A DNA stretch of 64,000 nt from Nocardioides carbamazepini. GTDB lineage: Bacteria > Actinomycetota > Actinomycetes > Propionibacteriales > Nocardioidaceae. Positions 8,394-15,593 of the stretch are shown here, piece after piece (within the stretch, counting starts at the first letter, position 1; each line of letters starts with the position of its first letter). The stretch lies in contig NZ_JAHTLF010000012.1 in the NCBI RefSeq assembly GCF_024614185.1, positions 151,750-215,749 of the forward strand, given 5' to 3'. The translations under genes were made by a program, and so were the position numbers. The notes under the pieces are model-generated. The model saw nothing but the letters and a program-made list of their open reading frames with translations, ran no database searches and was not told the origin of the DNA.

Positions 8394-9410
8394 TCACGCG
8401 GGACGCGGCGACGTGTGGTGGAGGAGCAGCTCCTCGGCGAGCACGACCCCGGCGCTGTCGAGCGCGGGCGGGTCGAGCACCGTCGCGGTCGGGCCGGCGG
8501 TGAGCAGCAGCCGGCCGATCCGGTCCTCGACCGGCGGGAGCAGCTCGAGGTCGACGACGACGTCCCGCTCGTCGTCCTCGACGAAGCTCACCTGCTCGGC
8601 ATAGAAGTCCGCCACCCAGCGGGACTCCTGCGGCAGCAGCACCCGCACGCGCGTGGTGGCACGCTGGCGGGCCAGCAGGTCGTCCACGTCATCGGGGACG
8701 ACGAAGGCGCGGTCGAGCACCTCGACCGAGCGGATGTTGGAGATCAGGTAGGTGCGGATCCGCCCCTGGTCGTCGACCGGCCCGGCATCGACCTCCCAGC
8801 CGCGTCGGGTCTGCACCAGCCGCCAGGGCTCGATCTCGCGCTCGGTGACGCCCGGCTCCCAGGCCCGCGAGTACACGATCCGGACCACCCGGCCCTCCCC
8901 CTGCGCCCGGCGCAGCCGCGGCAGCAGCCCGTTCGGGGCGGCGGCCGGGGACTCCGTGCCGGCGCCGTCGGTCGTCGCCTCGCCGGCGGCCTGACCGAAC
9001 ATCGTCTCGGCCAGTACGTCGAGGGCCTCGGCCAGCTCGACGTTGTCCGGCTCGATCTCCAGCAGCGCCTGGGCCGCGGCGTGGACGCGGCCCAGCTCAC
9101 CGGCGTCGACGTACTCGACGCCCAGGTCGATCGGGCTCTCCGCGACGAGCCGGACGACGTCGGCCGTCCCGGGGTCCTCGGTGTCGCCGTCGGGTCCCAG
9201 GAACTCCAGCACCTCAGGTCGCGAGAGCAGCCACTCGCCGCCGATGTCGGCGGTGTAGAACGCCAGCAGGTCCTGCCGCAGCTCGGCCACGGAGGTGTCG
9301 AAGGCGTCGGCCAGGTCCTGCAGGGCGAGCCCGTCGGGGCTGGCCGCGAGCCGGGCGAACACCTCGGGCAGCCGGGCGATCCTGGTGACGTACTTCGGGA
9401 CGTCGCTCAC
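8394..9410 (-). CDS. pafC: WYL-domain transcriptional regulator PafC
   Basis: 338 residues. An N-terminal winged-helix region (residues about 1-70) is followed by a linker and a WYL domain near residues 160-235 (VRIVYSRAWEPG, EIEPWRLVQTRRGWEV), then the WCX C-terminal extension. In mycobacteria PafB and PafC form a heterodimer that activates the RecA/LexA-independent DNA-damage response. Start GTGA overlaps the pafB stop by 4 bases, so the two are co-translated. No pafA or proteasome gene is adjacent here. Confidence 0.9.
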   Translation of the reverse strand: MSDVPKYVTRIARLPEVFARLAASPDGLALQDLADAFDTSVAELRQDLLAFYTADIGGEWLLSRPEVLEFLGPDGDTEDPGTADVVRLVAESPIDLGVEYVDAGELGRVHAAAQALLEIEPDNVELAEALDVLAETMFGQAAGEATTDGAGTESPAAAPNGLLPRLRRAQGEGRVVRIVYSRAWEPGVTEREIEPWRLVQTRRGWEVDAGPVDDQGRIRTYLISNIRSVEVLDRAFVVPDDVDDLLARQRATTRVRVLLPQESRWVADFYAEQVSFVEDDERDVVVDLELLPPVEDRIGRLLLTAGPTATVLDPPALDSAGVVLAEELLLHHTSPRPA

Positions 9411-10387
9411 CGGTCGGCCCCCGCGCCTCGTGCGGCCGCCAGGAAGGCGACCAGGTCCGCCTGTGCCTCGGGAGGGCCCTCGATCCGGACCCGGTCATCG
9501 AGCTCGACCAGCCGCGCATGGAGCGCCGCGCGATGGGTGACCCGGTAGCGCAGCAGCACGTCGTCGCCGTCGGCCTCGACCGCGAGCGGCTCCCCCAGCC
9601 AACGGCGTACGTCGGGCTCGAAGCCGGCCGGCGTCCGGAGGGTCACCTCGACCGGCGGGTCGATCTCCCAGGACAGGGGGTGCAGCTCGGGATGTCGCAC
9701 CGGCGGCAGCGACCGTGCGCTGCGCAGGTCGTCGGACTCGACGTCGAGCATCCGGGAGACGACGAACGTCTTCACGACCGCGCCCTCGGGATCGGGATCG
9801 GGATCGGCGACATCGCCCTCCTCGATGCCGCGCACGTACCAGACACCGTTCTGGCTGCGGACCGACTCCGGATGGACGACGCGCGGCGCGCCCTTGTAGC
9901 CGAACCGCAGCACCCGCTGGTCGCGGACCGCGTCGACGACCAGGCGCAGCGGCTCCGGCGCGGCCACCTGCACCGCGGCCGGGACCGTCGGAACCGGCGC
10001 GTCGGACCGGTCTCTCGTGGGCGCACCGATGTCGTCGGTCAGGCCGAGCCGCTGGGCGAGATCGCCGCGGTCGGCGAGCAGCACGGCCCGCCGCAGCGCC
10101 GCCTGCTGGCCGAGCGTGAGACGCACGCGCAGGCGGTTGTCGACCGTCGTCATCCGGTAGACCGCGGGCGAGCCGGCCGGGGCGATGTTCTCGATCCGCC
10201 AGCCCTGCCGCTCGAGGTGCCGGATCTCGCGCTTGAGCTGGTCGTGCCCCGGCGACGCGGGGAACCCGGCGACCCGGTCGAGCCGAGCCGCGCTCACGCC
10301 GGCCTGGGGATAGGCCTGGAGCACGGCAGCGATGCGCACGAGTCGCTCCATCGGTCCGCGCTGGTCCCGTCCCGGTACCTTGGCCAC
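9407..10387 (-). CDS. pafB: WYL-domain transcriptional regulator PafB
   Basis: 326 residues. The winged helix at the N-terminus (MERLVRIAAVLQAYP, then LKREIRHLERQGWRI) is followed by the WYL domain (LRFGYKGAPRVVHPESVRSQNGVWYVRGI) and a WCX domain. It is the partner of PafC in the DNA-damage-responsive activator. The GTG at 10387 follows a purine-rich GGGGAGGGG; an internal ATG at 10351 is an alternative start. It is the first gene of the pafB-pafC pair. Confidence 0.9.
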   Translation of the reverse strand: MAKVPGRDQRGPMERLVRIAAVLQAYPQAGVSAARLDRVAGFPASPGHDQLKREIRHLERQGWRIENIAPAGSPAVYRMTTVDNRLRVRLTLGQQAALRRAVLLADRGDLAQRLGLTDDIGAPTRDRSDAPVPTVPAAVQVAAPEPLRLVVDAVRDQRVLRFGYKGAPRVVHPESVRSQNGVWYVRGIEEGDVADPDPDPEGAVVKTFVVSRMLDVESDDLRSARSLPPVRHPELHPLSWEIDPPVEVTLRTPAGFEPDVRRWLGEPLAVEADGDDVLLRYRVTHRAALHARLVELDDRVRIEGPPEAQADLVAFLAAARGAGADR

Positions 10388-10486
10388 CCCGGCCCCTCCC
10401 CACTCGTCCTGTGTGAGCCCGTGGGGATGACGCTACTTGCCACGTACGACGACCGTCCGCACCAGGCCCCAGGCTCGGGCCGGCTG

Positions 10487-10822
10487 TCAGAGGTAGAGGC
10501 CCGCTGCCTCGTCGCCGAGACGCTCGGCGGCGACCGCGTGGATGTCCCGCTCGCGCATGACGACGTACACGTCGCCGGAGACCTCCACCTCGGCCTTGTC
10601 CTCGGGGTCGTAGAGCACCTTGTCGCCGGTGACGACGGATCGGCAGTGCGGGCCGACAGCCACGACACGCGACCAGGCCAGGCGGCGGGCGCCCATCGCG
10701 GCGGTCGCGGGGATGACGATGCCCCCGGAGGAGCGGCGCTCGCCGGCCTCGGTGTCGGCCTCGCACAGGATGCGGTCGTGCAGCATCTTGATGGGGGTCT
10801 TGTCGGACACGTGCGCGTTCAC
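10487..10822 (-). CDS. GroES-family co-chaperonin-like protein
   Basis: 111 residues. GroES-like beta barrel: MLHDRILCEAD, then a mobile-loop position with SSGGIVIPATA, then RVVAVGP and GDKVLYDPEDKAEVEVSGDVYVVMRERDI. There is an N-terminal extension of 12 residues and no groEL next to it, so this is probably a divergent second copy rather than the housekeeping groES. The start is GTG at 10822; the ATG at 10786 would give a more GroES-like length. It lies 13 bases after the DUF3618 gene on the same strand. Confidence 0.75.
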   Translation of the reverse strand: MNAHVSDKTPIKMLHDRILCEADTEAGERRSSGGIVIPATAAMGARRLAWSRVVAVGPHCRSVVTGDKVLYDPEDKAEVEVSGDVYVVMRERDIHAVAAERLGDEAAGLYL

Positions 10823-10835
10823 CCTGGTCGGGGTC

Positions 10836-11084
10836 TCAGCGGGTGATCTTGCGCAGGACGGCGAAAAGCGCGATCACGCCGACGACGCCACCGACGGCCT
10901 TGAGGATGTTGTCGGTGCGCGGCTCCCCGGTCACGGTGTCGACGAAGTGGGCCTTCACCTGGGCCACCTCGCGACTGACGATCGTCTTGGGGTGCGAGCG
11001 GTAGAGCAGCTGGTCGATCGTGCCCGCGAGGCGCTCGCGCGCCTCCTCGATCTCACGCTCGATGTCAGAGGGAGTCTCACTCAC
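10836..11084 (-). CDS. DUF3618 small membrane protein
   Basis: 82 residues. An N-terminal amphipathic helix (DIEREIEEARERLAGTIDQL) is the DUF3618 hallmark, and one C-terminal membrane helix (VGGVVGVIALFAVL) ends in a basic tail. Function is unknown; family members often lie near stress or envelope genes. The start GTG at 11084 is supported by a TAGCCT hexamer 6 nt upstream (11091-11096), that is, a leaderless transcript. It probably forms a unit with the GroES-like gene. Confidence 0.85.
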   Translation of the reverse strand: MSETPSDIEREIEEARERLAGTIDQLLYRSHPKTIVSREVAQVKAHFVDTVTGEPRTDNILKAVGGVVGVIALFAVLRKITR

Positions 11085-11851
11085 CGGGGCAGGCTATCAA
11101 CCGCGATGGTGCGTGGGTCGAAACCCCAGGGCAGTTCCAACCGGTGGGCACGCATCAGGGCCTCGTCGGTGAGCGCGTCGTACGTCCTCCCGTCGGCCAC
11201 GACCCTGCCGTCGCTGAGCACGACCGCCCGCGGGCAGAGCTCCAGGGCGTAGGGCAGGTCGTGGGTGACCATCAGCAGCGTGACGTCCAGGTCGCGCAGG
11301 ATGTCGGCGAGCTCGCGACGCGAGGCGGGGTCGAGGTTGGAGCTGGGCTCGTCGAGCACCAGGATCTCCGGCTCCATCGCCAGCACGGTCGCGACCGCGA
11401 CCCGGCGGCGCTGGCCGAAGGAGAGGTGGTGGGGCGGCCGGTCGGCGAAGTCGGCCATGCCGACCCGGTCGAGCGCGTCCAGCACCCGCTTCTCGAGCGC
11501 GGCGCCCTTGAGACCGAGGTTGGCCGGGCCGAAGGCGACGTCGGCACGGACCGAGCCCATGAACAGCTGGTCGTCGGGGTCCTGGAAGACCACGCCGACC
11601 CGGCGGCGGATCTCGAGCAGGTTCTTCTTCGTGACGGGCAGGCCGCTGACCGCGACACTGCCGTCCCCGTGGCCGGTCTCCCCGGACAGGATCCCGTTGA
11701 GGTGCAGCACCAGCGTGGTCTTTCCGGCACCGTTGGGCCCGAGCAGCGCGACCCGCTCGCCCTGGTGGACGTGGAGGTCCACGCCGAAGAGCGCCTGGTG
11801 GCCGTCGGGATAGGCGAAGGCGAGATCGCGGATCTCCAGGACGGGCGTCAT
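11081..11851 (-). CDS. cbiO: ECF metal transporter ATP-binding protein
   Basis: 256 residues. ABC ATPase with Walker A GPNGAGKTT, a Q-loop VFQDPDDQLF typical of ECF (CbiO/EcfA) ATPases, signature LSFGQRRR, Walker B ILVLDEPSS and the switch His in VTHDL. It energises uptake of the metal captured by the CbiM-type S-component. The start ATG at 11851 overlaps the cbiQ stop by 4 bases. Last gene of the cbiM-PDGLE-cbiQ-cbiO unit; its stop overlaps the first base of the DUF3618 start codon region by 4 bases. Confidence 0.92.
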   Translation of the reverse strand: MTPVLEIRDLAFAYPDGHQALFGVDLHVHQGERVALLGPNGAGKTTLVLHLNGILSGETGHGDGSVAVSGLPVTKKNLLEIRRRVGVVFQDPDDQLFMGSVRADVAFGPANLGLKGAALEKRVLDALDRVGMADFADRPPHHLSFGQRRRVAVATVLAMEPEILVLDEPSSNLDPASRRELADILRDLDVTLLMVTHDLPYALELCPRAVVLSDGRVVADGRTYDALTDEALMRAHRLELPWGFDPRTIAVDSLPR

Positions 11852-12537
11852 CGCGCGTCCCCGGGCAGCCGGCCGTCGTACCCGCGGGACAGCATGGCGA
11901 GGTGCACCCGCTCCCCCCTCTCGTAGGACCGCACGAACAGCGCCCCGAGCGTACGCGCCAGCGCCGGCCAGTGGCGCGGTGACCGGGGGTCGACCCCACG
12001 CGAGCGCATGGCGGTGAGCATCCGTCCGAGGTCGCTGGTGACCACGTCGAGGTAGCGGATCATGAAGCCCATGATCTGGACGAGCAGGTCGGGCAGCCGC
12101 AGCCGTTGCAGGCCACGGAGCACGTCGGTCGGCTCTGTGGTCGCGGCCAGGGTCAGCGAGGCCAGCACGCCGAGCGTGCCCTTGACCGCCAGGCCCCAGG
12201 CGGCCATCAGGCCGGACTCGGACACCGAGACCTCCCACCCGCCGAGCGGGAGGGCGACCCGCGGGCCCTCGGCGACGAACGGCATCAGCGCAGCGAACAG
12301 GAGGAAGGGCACCTCGACGACCATCCGCGGCAGCAGGTAGGTCAGCGGCACCCGTGCCAGGAGCACCACACCGAGCAGGAGCGCCAGATAGCCGCCGAAG
12401 ACGGGGTACCACTCCCGGGGCGTGGCGACGACCGTCAGCACGAAGCCGAGCAGCAGCAGGATCTTCAGGTGGGCCGGAGCGCGGTGCACCACGGAGTGTC
12501 CGTGGAAGTGCAGCCGGTGCCCGTGCCCCGCGCCCAT
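11848..12537 (-). CDS. cbiQ: ECF metal transporter T-component
   Basis: 229 residues with five to six membrane helices. Two short cytoplasmic motifs of EcfT/CbiQ proteins that couple to the ATPases are present near the C-terminus: AMRSRGVD and AMLSRGYDG. The His-rich N-terminus (GHGHRLHFHGHS) is consistent with nickel or cobalt handling. 11 bases separate its start from the end of the upstream PDGLE gene, and its stop is coupled to cbiO. Confidence 0.92.
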   Translation of the reverse strand: MGAGHGHRLHFHGHSVVHRAPAHLKILLLLGFVLTVVATPREWYPVFGGYLALLLGVVLLARVPLTYLLPRMVVEVPFLLFAALMPFVAEGPRVALPLGGWEVSVSESGLMAAWGLAVKGTLGVLASLTLAATTEPTDVLRGLQRLRLPDLLVQIMGFMIRYLDVVTSDLGRMLTAMRSRGVDPRSPRHWPALARTLGALFVRSYERGERVHLAMLSRGYDGRLPGDAR

Positions 12538-12547
12538 GGCGGTCCCG

Positions 12548-12847
12548 TCAGTCCTGGGGCTCGCGGCGGCGCAGCGCCCAGAACAGGCCGCCGCCGATGA
12601 GCAGCGTCAGTCCGACGCCGGCGACGCCGGCGACGCCACCGCTGAGCCGGTCGTTGTCGACGCCCAACGTCTCATAGTCCGCGAACGGGGACCCGGTGTC
12701 GACCGGGTCCTTCGCCGAGTCGCCGAACCCGGTCTTGCCGGCGACGTACTCGAGACCGTCGGGGTGGCTGCTGGCGTAGTAGCTGCCGACGCCGGCCAGG
12801 AGGAGGGCGACGAGCAGCCCGGCGAGCAGGAAGCGACGGTTCCTCAT
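12548..12847 (-). CDS. PDGLE-domain membrane protein (CbiN/NikN-like)
   Basis: 99 residues with an N-terminal and a C-terminal membrane helix. The loop between them begins SSHPDGLEYVAGKTGF, the PDGLE motif that defines the small accessory subunit of many nickel/cobalt ECF transporters. The ATG at 12847 overlaps the cbiM stop by 4 bases. It likely stabilises metal loading of CbiM, as CbiN does. Confidence 0.88.
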   Translation of the reverse strand: MRNRRFLLAGLLVALLLAGVGSYYASSHPDGLEYVAGKTGFGDSAKDPVDTGSPFADYETLGVDNDRLSGGVAGVAGVGLTLLIGGGLFWALRRREPQD

Positions 12848-13530
12848 GCCGCGACCTCCCCGGTGCGCAGGGCCGTCCGCCGGGCCAGGCCGCGGGCGCC
12901 GTGGACCAGGTCGGGCCGTGAGGCGATGACCGCGCTGACCACCAGGCCGGTCACGACGGCCTCGCCGATGCCGATGACGACGTGCCAGCCGACCATCGCG
13001 GCCAGCACCTTGCCCACGGAGACGTCGGCGGTGCCGCCGATCGCGAAGAGCAGGGTGAAGACCGTGGCGGCCGCGGGCACGGACACGAGGGCGCCGAGGG
13101 CGGCGGCCACCGGCACCGAGCCGAGCTTGCGGGGCAGGACGACGAGCACGAGCCGGAACACGGCGTACCCGACGACGACGCCGACCAGGCCCATCAGCGT
13201 GATGTTGGTGCCGAGGGCGGTCAGGCCGCCGTCGGCCATGAAGAGGCTCTGGACGAGGAGGACGACGCTGATGCACAGCGCCCCCGTCCACGGGCCGACC
13301 AGCACGGCCGCCAGCGCACCGCCGAGCAGGTGGCCGCTGGTGCCGGCACCGACCGGGAAGTTGATCATCTGGCCCGCGAAGACGAAGGCGGCCACCAGTC
13401 CGGCCATCGGCGCCGTGCGGTCGTCGAGCTCGGCGCGCGCCCTGCGCAGGGCGATGCCCACGCCGGCAGCGGCGACGACGCCGGTCGCGACCGAGGTCGG
13501 GGCGTCGAGGAAGCCGTCCGGGACGTGCAT
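12844..13530 (-). CDS. cbiM: ECF metal transporter S-component CbiM/NikM
   Basis: 228 residues, six to seven membrane helices. The N-terminus MHVPDGFLD is diagnostic: in the family the amino group, His2 and a later His coordinate Ni(II) or Co(II). The conserved FPVGAGTSGHLLGG loop is present. The ATG has AGGAG 7 nt upstream. First gene of the transporter unit. A Nur-type box in its promoter and the absence of cobalamin genes favour nickel as substrate (inference). Confidence 0.92.
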   Translation of the reverse strand: MHVPDGFLDAPTSVATGVVAAAGVGIALRRARAELDDRTAPMAGLVAAFVFAGQMINFPVGAGTSGHLLGGALAAVLVGPWTGALCISVVLLVQSLFMADGGLTALGTNITLMGLVGVVVGYAVFRLVLVVLPRKLGSVPVAAALGALVSVPAAATVFTLLFAIGGTADVSVGKVLAAMVGWHVVIGIGEAVVTGLVVSAVIASRPDLVHGARGLARRTALRTGEVAA

Positions 13531-13614
13531 GGTTGCTCCTGTACTCGATCCGGTGTTCGGCGGTCCGCCACCGGGGTAGTTAGATGGTCACGAGCACTGA
13601 CTCATTCTTCGGCC

Positions 13615-13620
13615 ACCTTA
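13615..13620 (-). promoter_or_regulatory. Probable -10 of the cbiM operon (TAAGGT)
   Basis: On the minus strand TAAGGT fits TANNNT and lies immediately downstream of the Nur-like box, giving a leader of about 78 nt to the cbiM ATG at 13530. Confidence 0.4.
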
Positions 13621-13637
13621 TTGCATTGCTGTTGCAA
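13621..13637 (+). promoter_or_regulatory. Nur-like nickel-responsive operator
   Basis: TTGCAT-TGCTG-TTGCAA matches the published Streptomyces Nur box (tTGCaa-N5-ttGCAA) at 11 of 12 specified positions. It also overlaps a perfect 16-bp palindrome (13627-13642). The site lies between the divergent cbiM and bcp genes, next to a cbiM -10 candidate. Nur is a Fur-family repressor of nickel uptake that binds with Ni(II). Confidence 0.7.
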
Positions 13638-13669
13638 CAGCACCCGCCCACCAAGAGAGTACGCATCCC

Positions 13670-14164
13670 ATGAGCGACCAGGCCAGGCTGTCCGCCGGCG
13701 ACCGCGCGCCGGACTTCTCCCTCGCGTCCGACCAGGACGGGGAGGTCGACCTCTACGACCTCCTGAAGCAGGGCCGGAAGGTGATCGTCTACTTCTACCC
13801 GGCGGCGATGACGCCCGGCTGCACCAAGCAGGCGTGCGACTTCACCGACTCCCTCGACTCCCTGCAGGCAGCGGGCTACACCGTGGTCGGCATCTCGAAG
13901 GACACCACGACGAAGCTCGCCAAGTTCCGCGAGCGCGACGGTCTCACCATCACCCTGCTCTCCGACCCCGAGCTCGCCGTCCACCGCGCGTACGGCGCGT
14001 ACGGCGAGAAGAAGCTCTACGGCAAGGTCGTCGAGGGCGTCATCCGCTCGACCTTCGTCGTCGACACCGACGGCGGGATCGAGCTCGCGCAGTACAACGT
14101 CAAGGCGACCGGACACGTGGCGAAGCTCCGCAAGGACCTCGGCCTTCCCGTCCCGCCTGCCTGA
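13670..14164 (+). CDS. bcp: Thioredoxin-dependent thiol peroxidase (Bcp-type peroxiredoxin)
   Basis: 164 residues. Peroxidatic Cys51 sits in AAMTPGCTKQAC and the resolving Cys56 lies five residues later, the CX4C pattern of Bcp/PrxQ enzymes, which reduce peroxides and hydroperoxides with thioredoxin. STFVVDTDG is the conserved C-terminal strand. It is transcribed divergently from cbiM, and the Nur-like box overlaps its upstream region 33 bases before the ATG, so nickel or redox co-control is possible but unproven. Confidence 0.93.
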   Translation: MSDQARLSAGDRAPDFSLASDQDGEVDLYDLLKQGRKVIVYFYPAAMTPGCTKQACDFTDSLDSLQAAGYTVVGISKDTTTKLAKFRERDGLTITLLSDPELAVHRAYGAYGEKKLYGKVVEGVIRSTFVVDTDGGIELAQYNVKATGHVAKLRKDLGLPVPPA

Positions 14165-14185
14165 CCCGGATCCGAAGGACACCCG

Positions 14186-15445
14186 ATGAAGCTGCACCAG
14201 TCGCTCGCCCAGCTCGCCCGCGACCACGGCCACACACTGTTCCGCGACGCCGCCGCCTTCCGCGGCTCCCTCGACGACTACCTCGACGAGGGCCAGGCCT
14301 CCGGCGGCACCATCAACCTGCTCACCGACGCGGTGCGACTGGGCGCCCTCGACGCTCTCGTCTCCATGCTCGACAGCGGCGCCAACCCGACCGACGCGGT
14401 CGAGTCCGCCGGCCAGCGCCTCGCCCGGGACCGCGGCAGCGCCGACGTCCGCGGCTGCCAGTGGGCGGTCGCGGTGCTCGGCTTCGCGCTGGGCCGGGTG
14501 CCCGAGCCGCTGGTCGCCGGCCTCGACCCGGATGCCGGGACCGCCGCTCCTCCGGGCTACGGCCCCGGCGGCACCGCCCCCACGCAGCCCCCGGTCACCT
14601 CGCCGATGGCACCGCCGACGACCTCGCCGGTGACACCCCCGCAGCAGCCGATCATGCCGCCGCCCCAGCCCACGCCGCAGCAGCCCGCCCCGCCGTACGG
14701 CGCGCCGGCTCCGCCCCCGGCGGCCTGGTCCCAGCCGACGCCGCCGAAGAAGTCCAAGACCGGCCTCATCGTCGCGGCCATCGCCGTGGCCCTCGTGCTC
14801 GTCGTCGCCGGCATCATCGGCATCATCGCCGTCGTCGGCAGCGACGACGACAAGGCCGCCGACGATCCGGCATCGCAGACCACCGACTCGGCCGAGCCCA
14901 CGGACTCCACGGACCCCTCCGACGACCCCGACGACACCGACGAGCCCACTGACGACGGCAGCGACGCCCCCGACCTCGGGGGTCCGGCGATCCAGGGCAC
15001 CGGCTACGAGGCACACCTGCCGAAGGGCTGGATCGACGGCACCGACGAGCTCACGGCGCAGAGCCCCGACGCGGCCACCCTCGACCGGGTGTTCATCTGG
15101 GGCGCCACCTTCAACGCCGCGCGCGGCAACGTGATCGTCGAGATCCAGTCGGCCTACGGCAGCAGCGACCCGGCGGACCTCAAGGACGACTGGAAGGAGG
15201 CGCTGACGGCCGGCGACGCCACGGCGTCCACGATCGACATCGACGACACCACGATCGACGGCCAGAGCGCGCTCGGCGTCGACATCAGCCGCACCAACGA
15301 CAACGACGTCGACGTCGCGCAGCGCTCCTATCTCGTCATCAGCGGCGACACGGCCTACTCCATCACCGTCTCCCTCAAGGACGGCGATGACGACGTGCTC
15401 GACAGGTTCACCGAGATCCTCGACGCCTGGCAGTGGACGGAGTGA
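14186..15445 (+). CDS. Membrane protein with helical N-terminal domain and PsbP-like outer domain
   Basis: 419 residues. Residues 1-115 are a predicted helical cytoplasmic domain ending in CQWAVAVLGFALGRV, similar in style to helical modules attached to many actinobacterial envelope or effector proteins. A Pro/Gln/Thr-rich linker follows (about 120-190), then one membrane helix (about 192-217, LIVAAIAVALVLVVAG), an acidic Ser/Thr/Asp-rich spacer, and an outer domain of about 150 residues starting GYEAHLPKGW that looks like the PsbP/DUF1795 fold. Function is unknown. AAGGAC precedes the ATG. It lies 21 bases after bcp and may be co-transcribed with it. Confidence 0.75.
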   Translation: MKLHQSLAQLARDHGHTLFRDAAAFRGSLDDYLDEGQASGGTINLLTDAVRLGALDALVSMLDSGANPTDAVESAGQRLARDRGSADVRGCQWAVAVLGFALGRVPEPLVAGLDPDAGTAAPPGYGPGGTAPTQPPVTSPMAPPTTSPVTPPQQPIMPPPQPTPQQPAPPYGAPAPPPAAWSQPTPPKKSKTGLIVAAIAVALVLVVAGIIGIIAVVGSDDDKAADDPASQTTDSAEPTDSTDPSDDPDDTDEPTDDGSDAPDLGGPAIQGTGYEAHLPKGWIDGTDELTAQSPDAATLDRVFIWGATFNAARGNVIVEIQSAYGSSDPADLKDDWKEALTAGDATASTIDIDDTTIDGQSALGVDISRTNDNDVDVAQRSYLVISGDTAYSITVSLKDGDDDVLDRFTEILDAWQWTE

Positions 15446-15474
15446 GCCGGATCCGGCCACGTCACCAGAGTCAC

Positions 15475-15480
15475 TAGACT
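15475..15480 (+). promoter_or_regulatory. Probable -10 of the tRNA-Leu gene (TAGACT)
   Basis: TAGACT lies 13 bases before the mature tRNA 5' end. A perfect palindrome GCCGGATCCGGC (15446-15457) lies upstream, directly after the preceding stop codon. Confidence 0.45.
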
Positions 15481-15493
15481 CGTGCCCGCTCAG

Positions 15494-15575
15494 GCCGGAG
15501 TGGTGGAACTGGTAGACACGCAGGTTTTAGGTACCTGTGCCTTCGGGTGTGCGGGTTCGAGTCCCGCCTTCGGCA
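15494..15575 (+). tRNA. tRNA-Leu (anticodon TAG)
   Basis: A class II tRNA with a long variable arm. Acceptor GCCGGAG pairs with CTTCGGC, anticodon stem CAGGT/ACCTG holds the loop TTTAGGT with anticodon TAG (15528-15530), and the T-loop is TTCGAGT. The discriminator is A and the genome shows CCG after it, so CCA is not encoded. Its 3' end is only 18 bases from the stop codon of the convergent giant gene. Confidence 0.95.
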
Positions 15576-15593
15576 CCGGCCCTCGTCCTGGGC

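Noticed and set aside
10600..11250. Plus-strand frame opposite the GroES-like and DUF3618 genes
   Set aside because: Both minus-strand genes have family motifs and a fitting promoter; the plus-strand product has none.
14200..15480. Minus-strand frame over the bcp-membrane protein region
   Set aside because: Opposes two supported genes; composition is Val/Gly/Arg low complexity without domains.
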